This document shows positions 36,550-47,957 of a stretch of DNA of 64,000 nt, one piece after another (the first letter of the stretch is position 1; the number at the start of each line of letters is the position of its first letter). This DNA comes from Ovis canadensis (Eukaryota > Chordata > Mammalia > Artiodactyla > Bovidae): NCBI RefSeq assembly GCF_042477335.2, contig NC_091255.1, forward strand, positions 39,782,501-39,846,500. Direction: 5' to 3'. Position numbers and translations under genes: made by a program. The notes under the pieces are model-generated. The model saw only the letters and a list, made by a program, of their open reading frames with translations. It made no database searches and was not told where the DNA came from.

Positions 36550-36710
36550 TGTGTCACTCAAGGTACGGTTTGCAGACCTGCAGCCTCAGCATCGCCTGAG
36601 AGCGTGTCCAAAAAGCAGCAGCTCAGGCGCCATCCCAGAGCCGCTGAATGAGAGTGTGCATTTCAACAAGAGCCCCAGGCTGCTCAGAGCCTGTCAGGTT
36701 GTGGAGGTGC
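36550..36710 (+). repeat. MER5A-like hAT remnant
   Basis: CACTCAAGGTACGGTTTGCA ... CTCAGCATCGCCTGAGAG ... CATTTCAACAAGAGCCCCAG fits a diverged MER5A-type element. Confidence 0.6.
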
Positions 36711-38204
36711 GGTGTCCAGAGATCCGGCTTTTGCTCTTTTATATAGTGGGCCCTGCAGGAGGTGAGGAGGAGGACCAGGTAGGATATACCCACCTAACTG
36801 CCCATTTTCTTGAAGGAGTAGTTCGACTGGAGATGAGTGACAGCTGTGGAAGGAAGAAGCTGGGAAGGAGTTTGGAGACAGAGGAACTCGCTAGTAGCTG
36901 CCTGCAGACATCTGGTTTGAGGTCTCAAGGAAACAGACAGCGATTCTGACTTTTTTTTTTTTTTTTTGGAAATGACAGGCCCTCCACAGGCCTCTTGCTC
37001 ATGGGCACTTCAGGAAATAGTGTTTGAGAAACCCTGGTTTGCTCCTGAAGGAGCACAACCAGGTTCCCCATTCCTGTAGGCGGTGACCCGATGGGGTCTG
37101 GGCTGGAGCGAAGCCCAGACTCTAAATTTCTTCCAATCACACCCAGGCTCCTCCCCTGTGGTCCCAGATGCAGGTGTGAGCCCAAGGGCTCCCCTGGCCC
37201 AGCATCAGGGCCTCCCCAAGGCTCAGCTCACTTGCTACAGCTGGAAGCCGAGAATGCATGTAGCCCTAGCCCCAACTCCTTCTCAGGTGGGCTGAGCCTC
37301 CACCCCTCTTCCGGGCTGACATCTCTGCGTCTTTGCAGGAGCTGCCAAATGTCAAATGGCTCCTTTCTCTGTGACTTCAGGATCTCGGCAAATGTTCATG
37401 AAGGGGAGGACTGTAACCACAGAGACGCAGCTTGAAAACAGGGTCCTGGGTTTGGTTGTGGGCACACTCACTGATCGATTCGAAATGACTCTTCTGGGAG
37501 CTGGTTGTCAAATTTCTGGTGTGTTCAGGAAATGGCTGCCACGTTTTACATCAACATCTTCGAACTCTGAGTGAATGAAGTGTTGAATTGTAACAACGAG
37601 TGAGTGGAATGAATGGATTGTGGTGCCAACGGCGAACAGGCTCGGGTAACAAAGCAGCTTGTTTTTTAATTAAAAAAAAAATTCCTTGCTGTGGTGCCCC
37701 TTTCTGGTGCTTGGCTGCAGGGATGATGAATGTTGCCCTCATGCCTTGCGGAGCCACACCACACCGAAGACTTTATACACGGATTACGGTGGAAAGAGTT
37801 GGGGGTCTTTTGGCTTCCAGCCATCACTCATATTTCAAGGTTCAGACGGGTGGAAGTCAATCAAAATATACTTCAATATGCCTGCAATTGGTCCCGGACT
37901 CAGGAGCCAAGGGTTTGCTACTCAAGCATCTATGTGATTATCACTTTGACTCCCAGATGCTTTTCATCCCATTCACATTAACTTCCTGCTGGCGGCCTCC
38001 ACCCCTGATGAGATCAGCCTCTCTTCTTCCTTCTGCCACATCTCGCCTGGCTGGCAAAGATCAGCATGGACCAGCAGCAAGCGCCCTCACCCGTTGGCTC
38101 ACTTACATTCATCCTCCCTGTTAATCCGCCCATCACAGGAGCTCAGTTCAAGATCAGGCAGCTCTCAAGGGCAAACCAGGCTTTTGCCTGGTGCTTTTGT
38201 GCCA
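36711..38204. other. 1.5 kb of unassigned intergenic sequence
   Basis: No confident repeat or gene. Open stretches here (up to 174 codons at 37,600-38,124) show no recognised domain. Confidence 0.5.
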
Positions 38205-38330
38205 ATAGCAATAGTTCTCAAAGTGGGATCCCCTGGAACAGCAGCATCACCTGGGACCTTGTTAGAAATGGAAGTTCTCAGGCCTCACCCCAGACTTTCT
38301 GAAACAGACACTCTCTAGGCGGGCGCAGCA
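38205..38330 (+). repeat. MER5A-like hAT remnant
   Basis: AGTTCTCAAAGTGGGATCCC ... AGCAGCATCACCTGGGACCT ... CACCCCAGACTTTCTGAAAC. Confidence 0.75.
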
Positions 38331-38774
38331 CAAAAATCAAAAATAAAAACACAGGAGGGCCCTATGTTTTAACGTCCCCGCCGGAGGACTCAGGTGCCAG
38401 CTCAATCTAGAAAATCACTCTTCTCTGCTAAGTACAGGGTCCTGTGTTGTACGTTATTCCAGCCACTAGACTGTAATACTCCCTGAGGCAGGACTTCTGC
38501 CTTCTTCATCTCTGAGCAGAGGCCACTGTATGAAATCTAATACTAGTGAAAGGGAACCCTTTGGCCTATGGTCCTCCCTTTATCCCATGTCCTTCACATG
38601 CCTTTTGTCTGGAAAAACTTGAGTCAAAGAACGTTTAATCAGAGAAATGGGAAAATGCAGAAGCAAGAGAGAACAGTCCTAGAAGATGGGTGAATAGTTT
38701 AGTCAGTAAGCAAAGTAAAGACCTTTAGTTCCTCCTCAAGGGCTATAGATGACGTTGTTGTTGTTGTAGGCTGC
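38331..38774. other. Unassigned intergenic sequence
   Basis: No gene or repeat family recognised. Confidence 0.5.
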
Positions 38775-38985
38775 TGAGCTGCGCTTGGTCGCTCAGTCAT
38801 GCGCACTCTTTGCGACCCCATGGACTGTAGCCCGCCAGGCTCCTCTGTCCATGGGGTTCCCCAGGCAAGAATACTGGAGTGGGTTGCCATGCCCTTCTCC
38901 AAGGGATCTTCCCAGATTAGGAATTGAACCCAGTCCCCTGCCCTGGCAGGTGGATTCTTTCACCACTGAGCCAGGAAAGCCTGAG
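38775..38985 (-). repeat. Bov-tA SINE
   Basis: TTTGCGACCCCATGGACTGT ... CACCACTGAGCCAGGAAAGC. Confidence 0.94.
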
Positions 38986-39000
38986 CCATAGACTATGGGG

Positions 39001-39420
39001 TGTCTTGTAGATACTGAAACCTCCCGCCAAGTGATAGAAGTTAACTACATAATGACGTAAGCTGCCACAATTCAGAGAACTGGCCTCGAGAAAAATGGGA
39101 ACAAACAAAATGAAACTGGAGACTAACTGTACTTAAACAAGATGATGCTGGTCAGACCACCGGTGACCAATTTCAAGATGACTGTCCGAGCTGACTGTGC
39201 AGTTTCTGCCTGCAGCCCCTCCCTGTGTCTATAAAAGCTCTTGCCCACTGGTTGTCCAGGAAGGGGAGCCGACCTTTGGACAGGAGTCCGCCCCCCGACT
39301 TCCAACCACCATTTGCCAGCCTCCAAAATAAAGCAAACTTTCCACCAAGCTTGTCTCTTTATCGGTTTCAAAGAGGCAAGCAGTCGGACCTCACTTTTGC
39401 TAAGAATAAAAGCAAACATT
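39001..39420 (+). mobile_element. Probable solo LTR of an endogenous retrovirus
   Basis: TATAAAA at 39,230-39,236 and AATAAA at 39,327-39,332 lie 97 bp apart, with GTGTCTATAAAAGCTCTTGC and GCAAACTTTCCACCAAGCTT between and after them. This is typical gammaretrovirus-like LTR layout. No internal retroviral sequence adjoins it. Family not named. Confidence 0.6.
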
Positions 39421-39454
39421 ATTGAGCTCTTACTCTAAAGGCAACACCAAACAT

Positions 39455-39690
39455 TACTGAGCTCTTGCGGTATGCCAGAGGGGCATCCATCCCATTCTAC
39501 CCTCAGAAGGAGCCTCGGAGGCAGTGCTGTTAGTGCTAACCTGCCTTTTACAGATGAGGACACAGGAGAGGGGAGATGAAGCCACTTGGTCAGAATCTGT
39601 GCTACCTCCTGGGAGAGCTGGGATGTGAACCCTGGGGTCTGACCAAGGCCTCCCTTCCCAGGCCTTCCGACCCAGCACTTGCTTACTGAG
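39455..39690 (-). repeat. MIR SINE
   Basis: CCTTTTACAGATGAGGACAC ... GAGCTGGGATGTGAACCCTG, antisense MIR. Confidence 0.82.
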
Positions 39691-40629
39691 TTGACTCGAA
39701 CCACCTGGGCTCTCCTGGGCACCACCTGGGGGAAAAGGCTAAAATGTAGACAAGTCTGTACAGAGCAGCTTAGAGGGAGAGGGAAGGCAGAAAGGAAGGC
39801 ATGGTTCTCTTAGGGAAGCAAAACTGAATTATTAAACCCACTTCATTTCATTCCTCACAGATCCAGGTATCTTGACCTCTGACACAGGGATGGTGGCGAA
39901 GGGTTCTAAAGATACCTGCGTGTCTTGAATTCCTGCATCAGAAGGTGCAGGCTTCAGGGGAGTCAGGAGGAGTGGGGGAGAGGGGAGAGAGACATTTCTA
40001 TGGGTTAGGGCTCAGGTACAAGCAGATCTTGGAGAGATTTTGGGGTCAGTTCCAGGCCACTACAAAAAACAGAATATCATGATAGAGCAAGTGGCATGAA
40101 TTTTTTGGTTTCCCAATACATATAAAAGTGATATTAGCTGTAGACTATTATGTGTACAATAGCATTATGTCTAAAAAAATACAGTGTATGTACCTTAATT
40201 TAAAAACGCACTATTGCTAAAAAATGCTCACCCATCATCTGACGGCAGGGTAGCTACACACCTTCAATTTGTTGTTTAGAAATAAGTCTCTGTGAAGCAC
40301 AGTAAGCGGAGGTCCACCTGTAGAGATGCCTGAATTCAAACCACCCAGTCCAGGTCGTGACCATGCTGCTTGGGATCCACGTAACATGTTGGCCACAAGC
40401 CATGTTCCCTCTCTGGGCCTCAGTCCCTTCATCTGTAAAGTGGGGATAATGAAAATAGCTGTTTGATCTGTGTGCGGTAGGGAGAAGGCGGCGGCTGTGA
40501 GAGGTGCCTGTTCTTCGCTGTGACTATTGCAGCAAAAACACGTGGGTGAACAGCCTTTGGCACATACCTCTCAAGCACTCCTCCAAGAATGAAACAATCC
40601 TGGTCATTCTTTAGCTGTTGTGTGTGTGT
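39691..40629. other. Mostly unassigned intergenic sequence
   Basis: A short sense MIR core (CTCTGGGCCTCAGTCCCTTC, about 40,405-40,470) is the only element recognised. Confidence 0.5.
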
Positions 40630-40835
40630 GTGAGCTGAGTCGCTTTAGTCGTGTCTGACTCTGTGTGATCCTATGGACTGTAGCCCGCCAGGCTCCTCTA
40701 TCCATGGGATTCTCCAGGCCAGAATGCTGTGCCCTTCTCCAGGGGATCTTCTCGATTCAGGGAATTGAACCTGTGTCTCTTACGTCTCCTGCATTGACAG
40801 GAGGGTTCTTTACCACTAACACCATTGGCAAGCCC
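40630..40835 (-). repeat. Bov-tA SINE preceded by a short (TG)n
   Basis: GAGTCGCTTTAGTCGTGTCT ... TTCTTTACCACTAACACCAT. Confidence 0.92.
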
Positions 40836-40937
40836 TCGTTAACTGTTACTACTAACAAACACTTGCAGCTGGACTCACCCTCCACAAAGCTGATTACTAT
40901 GACTCCATATGGATTACACTCTGCACCTGGCATTCTT

Positions 40938-41043
40938 CTAGTCTATAGTATATAATACTGTAGTATTATATACAGTAGTATTAAATACAGTAGTATAATA
41001 CTATATTATACTGTAGTATTAAATACAGTAGTATACTGTATTT
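40938..41043. repeat. AT-rich tandem/inverted repeat
   Basis: Units built from TACTGTAGTATTA and its complement TAATACTACAGTA alternate over about 105 bp, so each strand can fold on itself. Confidence 0.88.
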
Positions 41044-41576
41044 CAGAAAGAACATCATGGGCTGATAACTTCAGGTTTACTAGACCCAGTTACTGAGCTG
41101 CCTGATCCAGCTGTGGTTGTTTTGAAACTTTGCAAAAGAAAAAAAAAAAGACCTTCAGGAGGATATAAAACCTCTCCCTATCCCCGAGAAAGGGGGGCAC
41201 AGTCCTTGAGGCACTATTCGGCTGGGTTTCCCTGTTTCCTTTTCTATTTCCTCCAACTCAGTTTCTGTATTTCTATTTGGCATGGGTGGACGGGGAGTCA
41301 AGATTTTGGCAACATGACCAGCACAGGTGTGGAGGAGGTACCCACCTGCATGGGATTCTTCCCTGCCTGCACTCCCTTCCTCGGAACACGGGAGGGTGGT
41401 TTCTCAGCACCCAGTCAGTGCAGCCCACTGGCCTGATCCTCTGAGCCTGGAAACCAGCCCTTGGTCCTTTGATAACAGGAACTTTCTAAAGAGGAAGGGT
41501 GCTGACCGGGGAGGAGCAGAGGGTCCCCCAAGGATGCCATGCTATTTTGCATCCCAACCCTCAAAATAATGGTCTT
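41044..41576. other. Unassigned intergenic sequence
   Basis: No gene or repeat family recognised. Confidence 0.5.
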
Positions 41577-41716
41577 CTAAGACTTCTCTGGGCATCTGGC
41601 AGTTGAGACGCCAAGTTCCCAATGCATGGAATGTGGGTTTGATCACTGGTCGAGGAACTAAGATCCTGCATGCTGTGCAGGCGAAAAAAAAAAAAAAACC
41701 CAAACAAAAACAAAAC
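41577..41716 (+). repeat. CHR-2-type SINE
   Basis: AAGACTTCTCTGGGCATCTG ... GAGGAACTAAGATCCTGCAT, then an A-rich tail. Confidence 0.85.
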
Positions 41717-42829
41717 AAAAGCAAACTATGACCTTCTCAGTCTGAATTTCTAGAATTCCGTTTACATATCGGGGTTCCGCCGCTGAACAGCCTCCTTCCC
41801 CCTCCCTTCTTCTCCAGGCATCAAAGTCCTTCTAAAATGTCTTCACCTTTCACGGGACACCAGCACGCAAATCCCCCATTCCAAATAAATGAGAAAGAAA
41901 CCCCTTCCCGCCAGGTTTTGCTGGTGCCCCGGGCCACCCGAAGCCAGGATACAATTTCTAGGCGGGGGCGCACGTGTGTGTAATTGCTTCCTGAGAGGAA
42001 GACCGTGAGAACCTCATTGCAAATGAGGTGTTAATGATGAGAGCCACAGGATCTGTTACTGTAGCCAAGTCCCACATGATGGACTACATTAAACCGCTTT
42101 TTATGTGGCCCTGAGCAGAACCCCTTCCTCTGTGTGAGGGAGCCTCCCACGTGAGGGAAGCAGAAGGAATAAAACACACCCCACCCACCTTGCTCTGTGG
42201 TGGAACACTGCCGGTGGACCCGCAGATCCTGTGATCTGTCAAGGCAGGGGGTTCCCTTAGAGGGGAAGGGCTTGGAGATGCTCGTGGATGCATTGTTCTG
42301 AACGTCACGACGGGGCATCTGTTGCGGCTGCAGTGTCTGTTGTTGAGTCTGAAATCTGAGGTTCAGAGGAGACTGAGTAACTTGAGCAAAAATTCTGAAA
42401 GACCTGTGAAGATCAGGTTGTTCACCTGTAGAATAGGTTTGACCTCCCCCGTCATCTCATTTTAACCATTTTAACCTAACTTGGTGTTTGTAAACACCAA
42501 GGTGATGGCTCAGGTCCACAGAGCGAGAGCATGAAAGGCAACCCTAATTCGAGGTAACATCCCGATTCCTCCTTTGATTAGCAAGGAGACGGAAACTCGG
42601 AGGAGCAAAGCTCTCTGTCCAAGGACACACATTACTCAGGGGTCGAAGGACACCCAGAAACACGGTCTTCCAACTTTGAGGGCGATTGGTTGTTGACTCT
42701 TTATTTTGGCTAAAATAGAACTTTGCTCATTCCCAATTCTTCCCTTTGCAAACGACTGTTTTATTTAAAAGCGTTTTGACCGAGCCATTCCACTCCTAGG
42801 TTTATACACAAGAGAAAAGAAACGAAAGT
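41717..42829. other. Unassigned intergenic sequence with a short L1 piece
   Basis: Only about 42,770-42,829 (CCATTCCACTCCTAGGTTTA) looks like L1 ORF2; the rest is unassigned. Confidence 0.5.
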
Positions 42830-42915
42830 GTTTTGGCTGAGCAGCATGGGGGACCTTAGTTTTCCCTGACCAGGAAACTGTCCCCCCTCCCCAGATGAAA
42901 TCTGTGTCCTCTGCC
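42830..42915 (-). repeat. CHR-type SINE fragment
   Basis: TTTTGGCTGAGCAGCATGGG then TTCCCTGACCAGGAAACTG. Confidence 0.65.
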
Positions 42916-43195
42916 TAAGAAGCAGAGTGATTTGGCTGAGTGTGGCTGATGCCCTGGGACTCCCCACTGACTTCTGCACTCACCACACCTGTTCTAGTCA
43001 CCCCCATGGCCACCCAGCAAGCCATCCTACTGCCTACAGACGTGGCCTGGGGGACCCTGGCCAGCCAGCAAAGGCATCCTTGGTCTGGAATGCAATAAAA
43101 GTCCACTGAACTAGCTGAAATCAAAGTAGAGTTTTGAATGTCCTCAACCATGATGTTTTATTTAATTTTTCGTGTATGAAGATTGGACAATTGTT

Positions 43196-43615
43196 GTTGT
43201 TTAGCTGCTAAGTTGTGTCCGACTCTTTTGCAACCTCACAAACTGTAGCCCACCAGGTTTCTCTGTCCATGGGGATTTTCCAGGCAAGAATACTACAGAG
43301 GGTTGCCATTTCCTTCTCCAAGGGACCTTCCAGACTAAGGGATTGAACCCATGTCTCCTATATTGGCAAGGGGATTCTTTACCACTGAGCCACTGGGGAA
43401 GTCCCAATAGGGCAACTGAGTGAAGTTGAGTGAAGTCGCTCAGTCATATCCGACTCTTTGAGACCCCATGAACTGTAGCCCGCCAGGCTCCTCCATCCAC
43501 GGGATTTTCCTGGCAACAATACTGGAGTGGGTTGCCATTTCCTTCTCCAGGAGATCTTCCCGACCCAGGGATCGAACCCAGGTCTCCCGCATTGTAGGCA
43601 GACGCTTTTTGTCAC
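43196..43615 (-). repeat. Two Bov-tA SINEs in tandem
   Basis: First copy about 43,196-43,405, second about 43,425-43,615. Both are reversed; each has the AATACT...GGGTTGCCATTTCCTTCTCC body. Confidence 0.94.
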
Positions 43616-43689
43616 GTGAGTGTATGTTCCTCGATTCTTTGTCTTGTCACAAAAAAGATTTGGAGTGACGGACATTAAAGCCCCCTCGG

Positions 43690-44107
43690 CATGTCACAGC
43701 GCTCAGGTCTTGGATAGACGGTGTTATAGCTCTCAGGTCTCCAATGGACCGTGTTATAGCTCTTAGACAAATCAGTGTTACAGCTCAGTGTTACAGCTCT
43801 ATTTTATTTAGGAGATAGCAGGAAAATCCGTCTTTGAGGTGTGAGGGCACATCGATCTGAAGACACGAGGAGAAGAGTGCCCCAGCGCACGGGAGAGAGA
43901 GAGCTGGCTCTGGCTCCTCTGTTTATATGTTTCTCTCCCTGGGCCTGTCCTATGTAAACTGGGCCAGCCAGGAGTGTTGTTTGCTCTACCTGAGGTCCTC
44001 ACTCCAGTCCTCGGATGCTCTTTTGTTTCATTTTCGCGGGCTTTTCCCTTCCTTGTCTGTGGCCACCGTCATTTTGGACTCCTTTTCCCTGTTCTACCTA
44101 CCGAACA
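43690..44107 (-). mobile_element. 3' LTR of an endogenous retrovirus
   Basis: On the minus strand it begins TGTTCGGTAGG directly after a polypurine tract. It has TATAAA (plus 43,922-43,927) and, about 120 bp later, AATAAA (plus 43,803-43,808), then a U5 made largely of tandem GAGCTRTAACACY-type units. The exact 3' end is not fixed; GCTGTGACA near 43,690 is the best candidate. Confidence 0.8.
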
Positions 44108-44121
44108 TTCCCCCCTCAAGA
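44108..44121 (-). other. Retroviral polypurine tract
   Basis: CTTGAGGGGGGAAT on the minus strand, immediately before the LTR start TG; it would prime plus-strand synthesis in a functional virus. Confidence 0.8.
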
Positions 44122-44226
44122 GATGGGAGGCCCAATTCTTTGGGAACAGGGGAGTCAAGGTCTTTCTGGCTACTTCCTGGTGAACTGGGGCGGCGAGGGG
44201 TATTGGGCCTCCCCCTCTTGCTAGTC

Positions 44227-44469
44227 TCAAGCCTCAGAGTCTTTATAGCGGTGTCTATTTAAGGGTGAGTGGTATTTTCCGTGGCCGGCTGTAGTTTTAC
44301 ATCTTTGTTGAACTGGCACTGCATGTTGTAGCTGGCTGACCTGGGCAGAGACAAAGCAGGTTAGACAGTTGACAGTACATGGAATAATCATAAGCAGCAT
44401 CAATACAGCATAACAAGGACTAGTAGGGGCATTAGCCAAGTTTAAATTCACATCGCCAGGGTGGCTCAA
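44227..44469 (-). pseudogene. Endogenous retrovirus env remnant (transmembrane and tail)
   Basis: A minus-strand reading of 80 codons ends about 105 bp before the polypurine tract. It has a hydrophobic segment with LLMIIPCTVNCLTCFV and then FVSAQVSQLQ, the layout of the membrane anchor and cytoplasmic tail of a type-C/D-like envelope. The upstream part is broken and there is no gag, pol or 5' LTR, so this is only the 3' end of a provirus. Homology is by pattern only. Confidence 0.7.
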
Positions 44470-44649
44470 GTCCCTCCTTGTTTAGGGATCAGAAGATCTA
44501 CCTCCTGTCTGTTTTGGAGTATAATCTCTGTCAAGCTGTGTTGGCTCTTTAGAGCTATCTTGAGAAATCTTATCCCCAATTAACTACCTAAAAACGGAAA
44601 TACAGCTTTCATGTTTGGGGGTCTGTGATACCACCAGCGAAGGGACAGG

Positions 44650-45050
44650 TTTGGTAATGTGGTTGTTCAGTTGGTGAGTCATGTCTGACTTTTTGCAACA
44701 CAATGGACTGCAGCATGCCAGGCTTCCCTGTCCTTTACCATCTCCCCAAATTTGTTCAAACTCATGTCCGTTGAGTTGATGATGCTCTCGAACCATCTCA
44801 TCCTCTGCTGCCCCCTTCTCCTCCTGCCCTCAGTCTTTTCTAGCATCAGGGTCTTTTCCAGTAAATCTGCTCTTTGCATCAGGTGGCCAAAGTGTCAGAG
44901 CTTCAGCATCAGTCCTTCCAGTTCTCCAGGCAAGAATACTGGAGTGGGTAGCCAACCCCTTCTCCAGGGGATCTTCCTGACCCAGTGATTGAACCCGGGT
45001 CTTTTGCATTGCAAGCAGATTCTTTACCATCTGAGCCACCAGGAAAGCCC
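44650..45050 (-). mobile_element. BovB 3' end with a Bov-tA SINE
   Basis: About 44,660-44,915 is reversed BovB (CAAACTCATGTCCGTTGAGT; CATCTCATCCTCTGCTGCCC). About 44,917-45,050 is a reversed, truncated Bov-tA (GGCAAGAATACTGGAGTGGG ... TGAGCCACCAGGAAAGCCC). Confidence 0.9.
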
Positions 45051-45856
45051 AATCTTTGATAATGTAGGTGCCCCCCAAAGTAATATTTCAGGTCTATATT
45101 TGGAATTCATTTCAACCAACTGACTTTGCCCAAATAAATACAAGTTTCATTTATCTCGTTAAAAGGCAAAATGAGACTTCTAAAATGTTTGCCTGATGGA
45201 GCCGATGGGAGATGTTAATATTTTCTAAATGCTCTCAGGAAACAACTGGTGTTCGTGGCTGTTCATCTTTATTCAGAGGAGGATTTGGAGCGTTGTAGTG
45301 AACACAATTGGATATGTCTCATTAAGACTGCACCTCCGTCTTTTAATTAACTTCTTGTTCCTGTCTTTGCTGCGATATTAATTATTTTTTAATCATCACT
45401 GGGAGGCACTTTAAGGAGAAGCAGCTGGAATCATCCAACCTTAGTTTCATTATACAGATAGGTGTTATAATAATTAACTTAATTAGCTTGTCACTGCTTG
45501 CATAAAATATGACTGTATTTGGAGAACAGATAGTGCTTTGCTGATCCAAGGTTAATTAAAATACGGAGTGTGTGAGAGGTCACGTTCTGTGGAGCTGGTA
45601 TCTGGCCAGCATGATGGAGAATGTTCCCACAGTGGGCTGGACCGGAAACTGGCCGTGGCAGAGTCCTGAATCCATCCTTGGGGAACCTCAGCATCATCGG
45701 ATCCGTGGCTGCAGCCCATCTGTGACATTGTCTTCTGATTCTGGGGCCTCTGAGCCTCCACAGGTTAGAGGGGGAAATCAATGAGACACTTGCTTTAAGT
45801 GGAGGATATTTTGTGTGATCCTCTGTGTTAAAACCAGGAAAGACTATTCTGTGTGG
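45051..45856. other. AT-rich non-repetitive block, candidate conserved noncoding element
   Basis: No repeat family seen. Homeodomain-type TAATTA cores cluster between about 45,340 and 45,560 (TTTTAATTAACTT, TTAATTATTT, TAATTAACTTAATTAGC, GTTAATTAAAAT). The regulatory role is inference. Confidence 0.4.
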
Positions 45857-45990
45857 GGGACTTCCTTGGTGGTCCCGTGGGTAAGACTCTGTGCTCCCAA
45901 TGCAGGGGGGTCAGGGTTCGATCCCTGGTCAGGGAACTAGATCCCACATGCCACAACTAAGACCTGGTACAGCCAAATAAATTTTAATTT
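45857..45990 (+). repeat. CHR-2-type SINE
   Basis: GGGACTTCCTTGGTGGTCCC ... GTACAGCCAAATAAATTTTA. Confidence 0.93.
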
Positions 45991-46004
45991 TTGCCTTAGC
46001 ACTG

Positions 46005-46145
46005 TTTTTTTTTTAATTTAAATGATTTATTTTTAATTGGAGGATAATTTCTTTACAATATTGTGGTGTCAGTTTCTGCCATATAGCAACATGAATCAGC
46101 CATAGGTATACTTATGTCCCCTTCCTCTTGAACTTCCCTCCCACC
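46005..46145 (-). repeat. L1 3' end fragment
   Basis: TTTTAATTGGAGGATAATTT then TTTACAATATTGTGGTGTCA is the reversed ruminant L1 terminus. Confidence 0.85.
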
Positions 46146-46189
46146 CCACAAATAAATAAAGATATTCTTTTAAAAAAGAATATGCTGTG

Positions 46190-46340
46190 CAGGATGTAGC
46201 TGACATTTACCAAATGCTCCCGTCGTGCAGGTACCGAGCTGAGTCCCATGAATGACTCCATCTTTACCCAAATCCTATGAGGCACACAGTATTATCCCTA
46301 TTTTGGAGTTGAGGAAACTGAGTTAATCTCTTGAGTTATC
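46190..46340 (-). repeat. MIR SINE
   Basis: CCTATTTTGGAGTTGAGGAA with CACAGTATTATCC. A further MIR-like piece (GGTCGCACAGCTATTTAGTC) sits at about 46,720-46,830. Confidence 0.75.
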
Positions 46341-46830
46341 TTTAGGGTCTTAGAAATAAAGAGGAGGGAGAGACCAGTGGCTGTATTTCAGATCATCATT
46401 CATGAAATGGACCAGGCCAGAATGTGAGATCTGGATCCTAGAAGTTCCTGCAATTGAGGCTGAGGGACGCACATTTGTTTTCTACATAGATTGTGGTCCT
46501 ATGTCATCTTTCTTTCTCCTTTCCAAGTTTATGTAGACACCGGCATGGAATGCAGTTCGTTTTTTTCCCCTGAGGTTTGATCTTTTTTTCTGATTGCTTG
46601 ACTGTCTCTAATATTCTGTTGGGTTCCCAGAACCAATCTTCCTTGTACCTGTAAATTATATTTTTCTAAGTGGAAGTGTTATCCATTAAATGTTTGTCAA
46701 CCTTAAAGCATAAAAAAGATCAAACCCCTTGTTCAAGGTCGCACAGCTATTTAGTCATCCAACCAGGGTTTGAATCCAGCTCGTTTGTTTCCAGAAGCCC
46801 GAATTCTCAGTCACTGATCCTCAACAGTTG

Positions 46831-47817
46831 CTTTTGAAAGAAATATTACTGATGCGTCATCCTCACCATCATAAAATAAGTACTGTTTCTTGGGGGAAAG
46901 GAAAAATGGGAAAATGACAGAGTCATTCCTATAGGATCCCTCACCCATGAGAAAGCCAAGACCAGACCAGAATGTTCCAACCTCATCGAAACACCGAGGG
47001 ACTGGTATGGGTCTGGAAGAATCATTGCAGTCACTCCTCGTCAATATGTAGAGGAGTCGAACGTGTGTAACTGTTTTTGTTTTGTAATTATGCTGCAGCC
47101 CATTTAAGGTTGATTTGCCTCTACAATCAGTCCAGCCTTCAAACAGCTCATTTGGAGGAGTAAATGGACATCATGAAGAAATTTACAGCTTCGGAAACGT
47201 TGAGATAAGCATGCATCCCATCCCTTGAAAATGACTCATCCAGTGAGGGCTGAGCCGCCTGGAAACAATGGAAATCTTGAACCGTGCTGGTTACAAACTG
47301 TGGTTGGTATCAACCCTGAAATGTTAACATGGGGACTGGAAGGGAATTTCATGTTCAACAGATGCTACCTGCATTATGGACCAGGGCGGGCTATGCTTGA
47401 CTGGGAAGGCTTGTCCACGTTTCTGAGAAAATGCCCTTAAAATCATTTGCTCCGATTCCTCTCAGACTGCTGGGTTTGATTTCGCATGATGGTTTACTGA
47501 CTTTCTCCATCGGAATGACTTAAGCTCATTTTAAATGTAACTCTCTGCTCAATGCTACTATTATTTTACTTGAGGCTGTTATTAATTTGCCCTAGAGTGA
47601 CGTGTGGTTTGGATTGGGTTGTGCTGATGTGGTTTGTCATATTTGATGCGAAATGTAGGACAGAAGCTTGGAAAGAAGGAAAATGAGAATGTGGAAAAAG
47701 AGTCAGTGAATGTGACTGTGGCTTTGAGGAATGTGTCATAGGCTGCTACTTTTTGGATGGGTTGTATCCATTTTTTAAGGTGACATGGTCCAAAAAATGG
47801 GATATAATAGAGAAATG
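46831..47817. other. Non-repetitive intergenic block, candidate conserved noncoding element
   Basis: No repeat recognised for nearly 1 kb in a repeat-dense region. TGTAATTATGCTGCAGCCCA near 47,080 and TTATTAATTTGCCC near 47,580 are typical of such elements, but this is inference. Confidence 0.35.
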
Positions 47818-47905
47818 GGGCTTCCCAGGTGGCTCAGTGGTAAAGAATCTGCCTGCCAGTGCAGGAGATTTGGGTTCAATCCCTGGGTCGGAAAGATCCT
47901 CTGGA

Positions 47906-47955
<50 letters not shown>
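47818..47955 (+). repeat. Truncated Bov-tA SINE ending in a (CA)n microsatellite
   Basis: GGCTTCCCAGGTGGCTCAGT to ATCCTCTGGAGGA, then about 23 CA units (47,909-47,955). Confidence 0.96.

Positions 47956-47957
<2 letters not shown>

Noticed and set aside
37600..38124. 174-codon plus-strand open frame
   Set aside because: No domain recognised and neighbouring frames are also partly open; likely chance.
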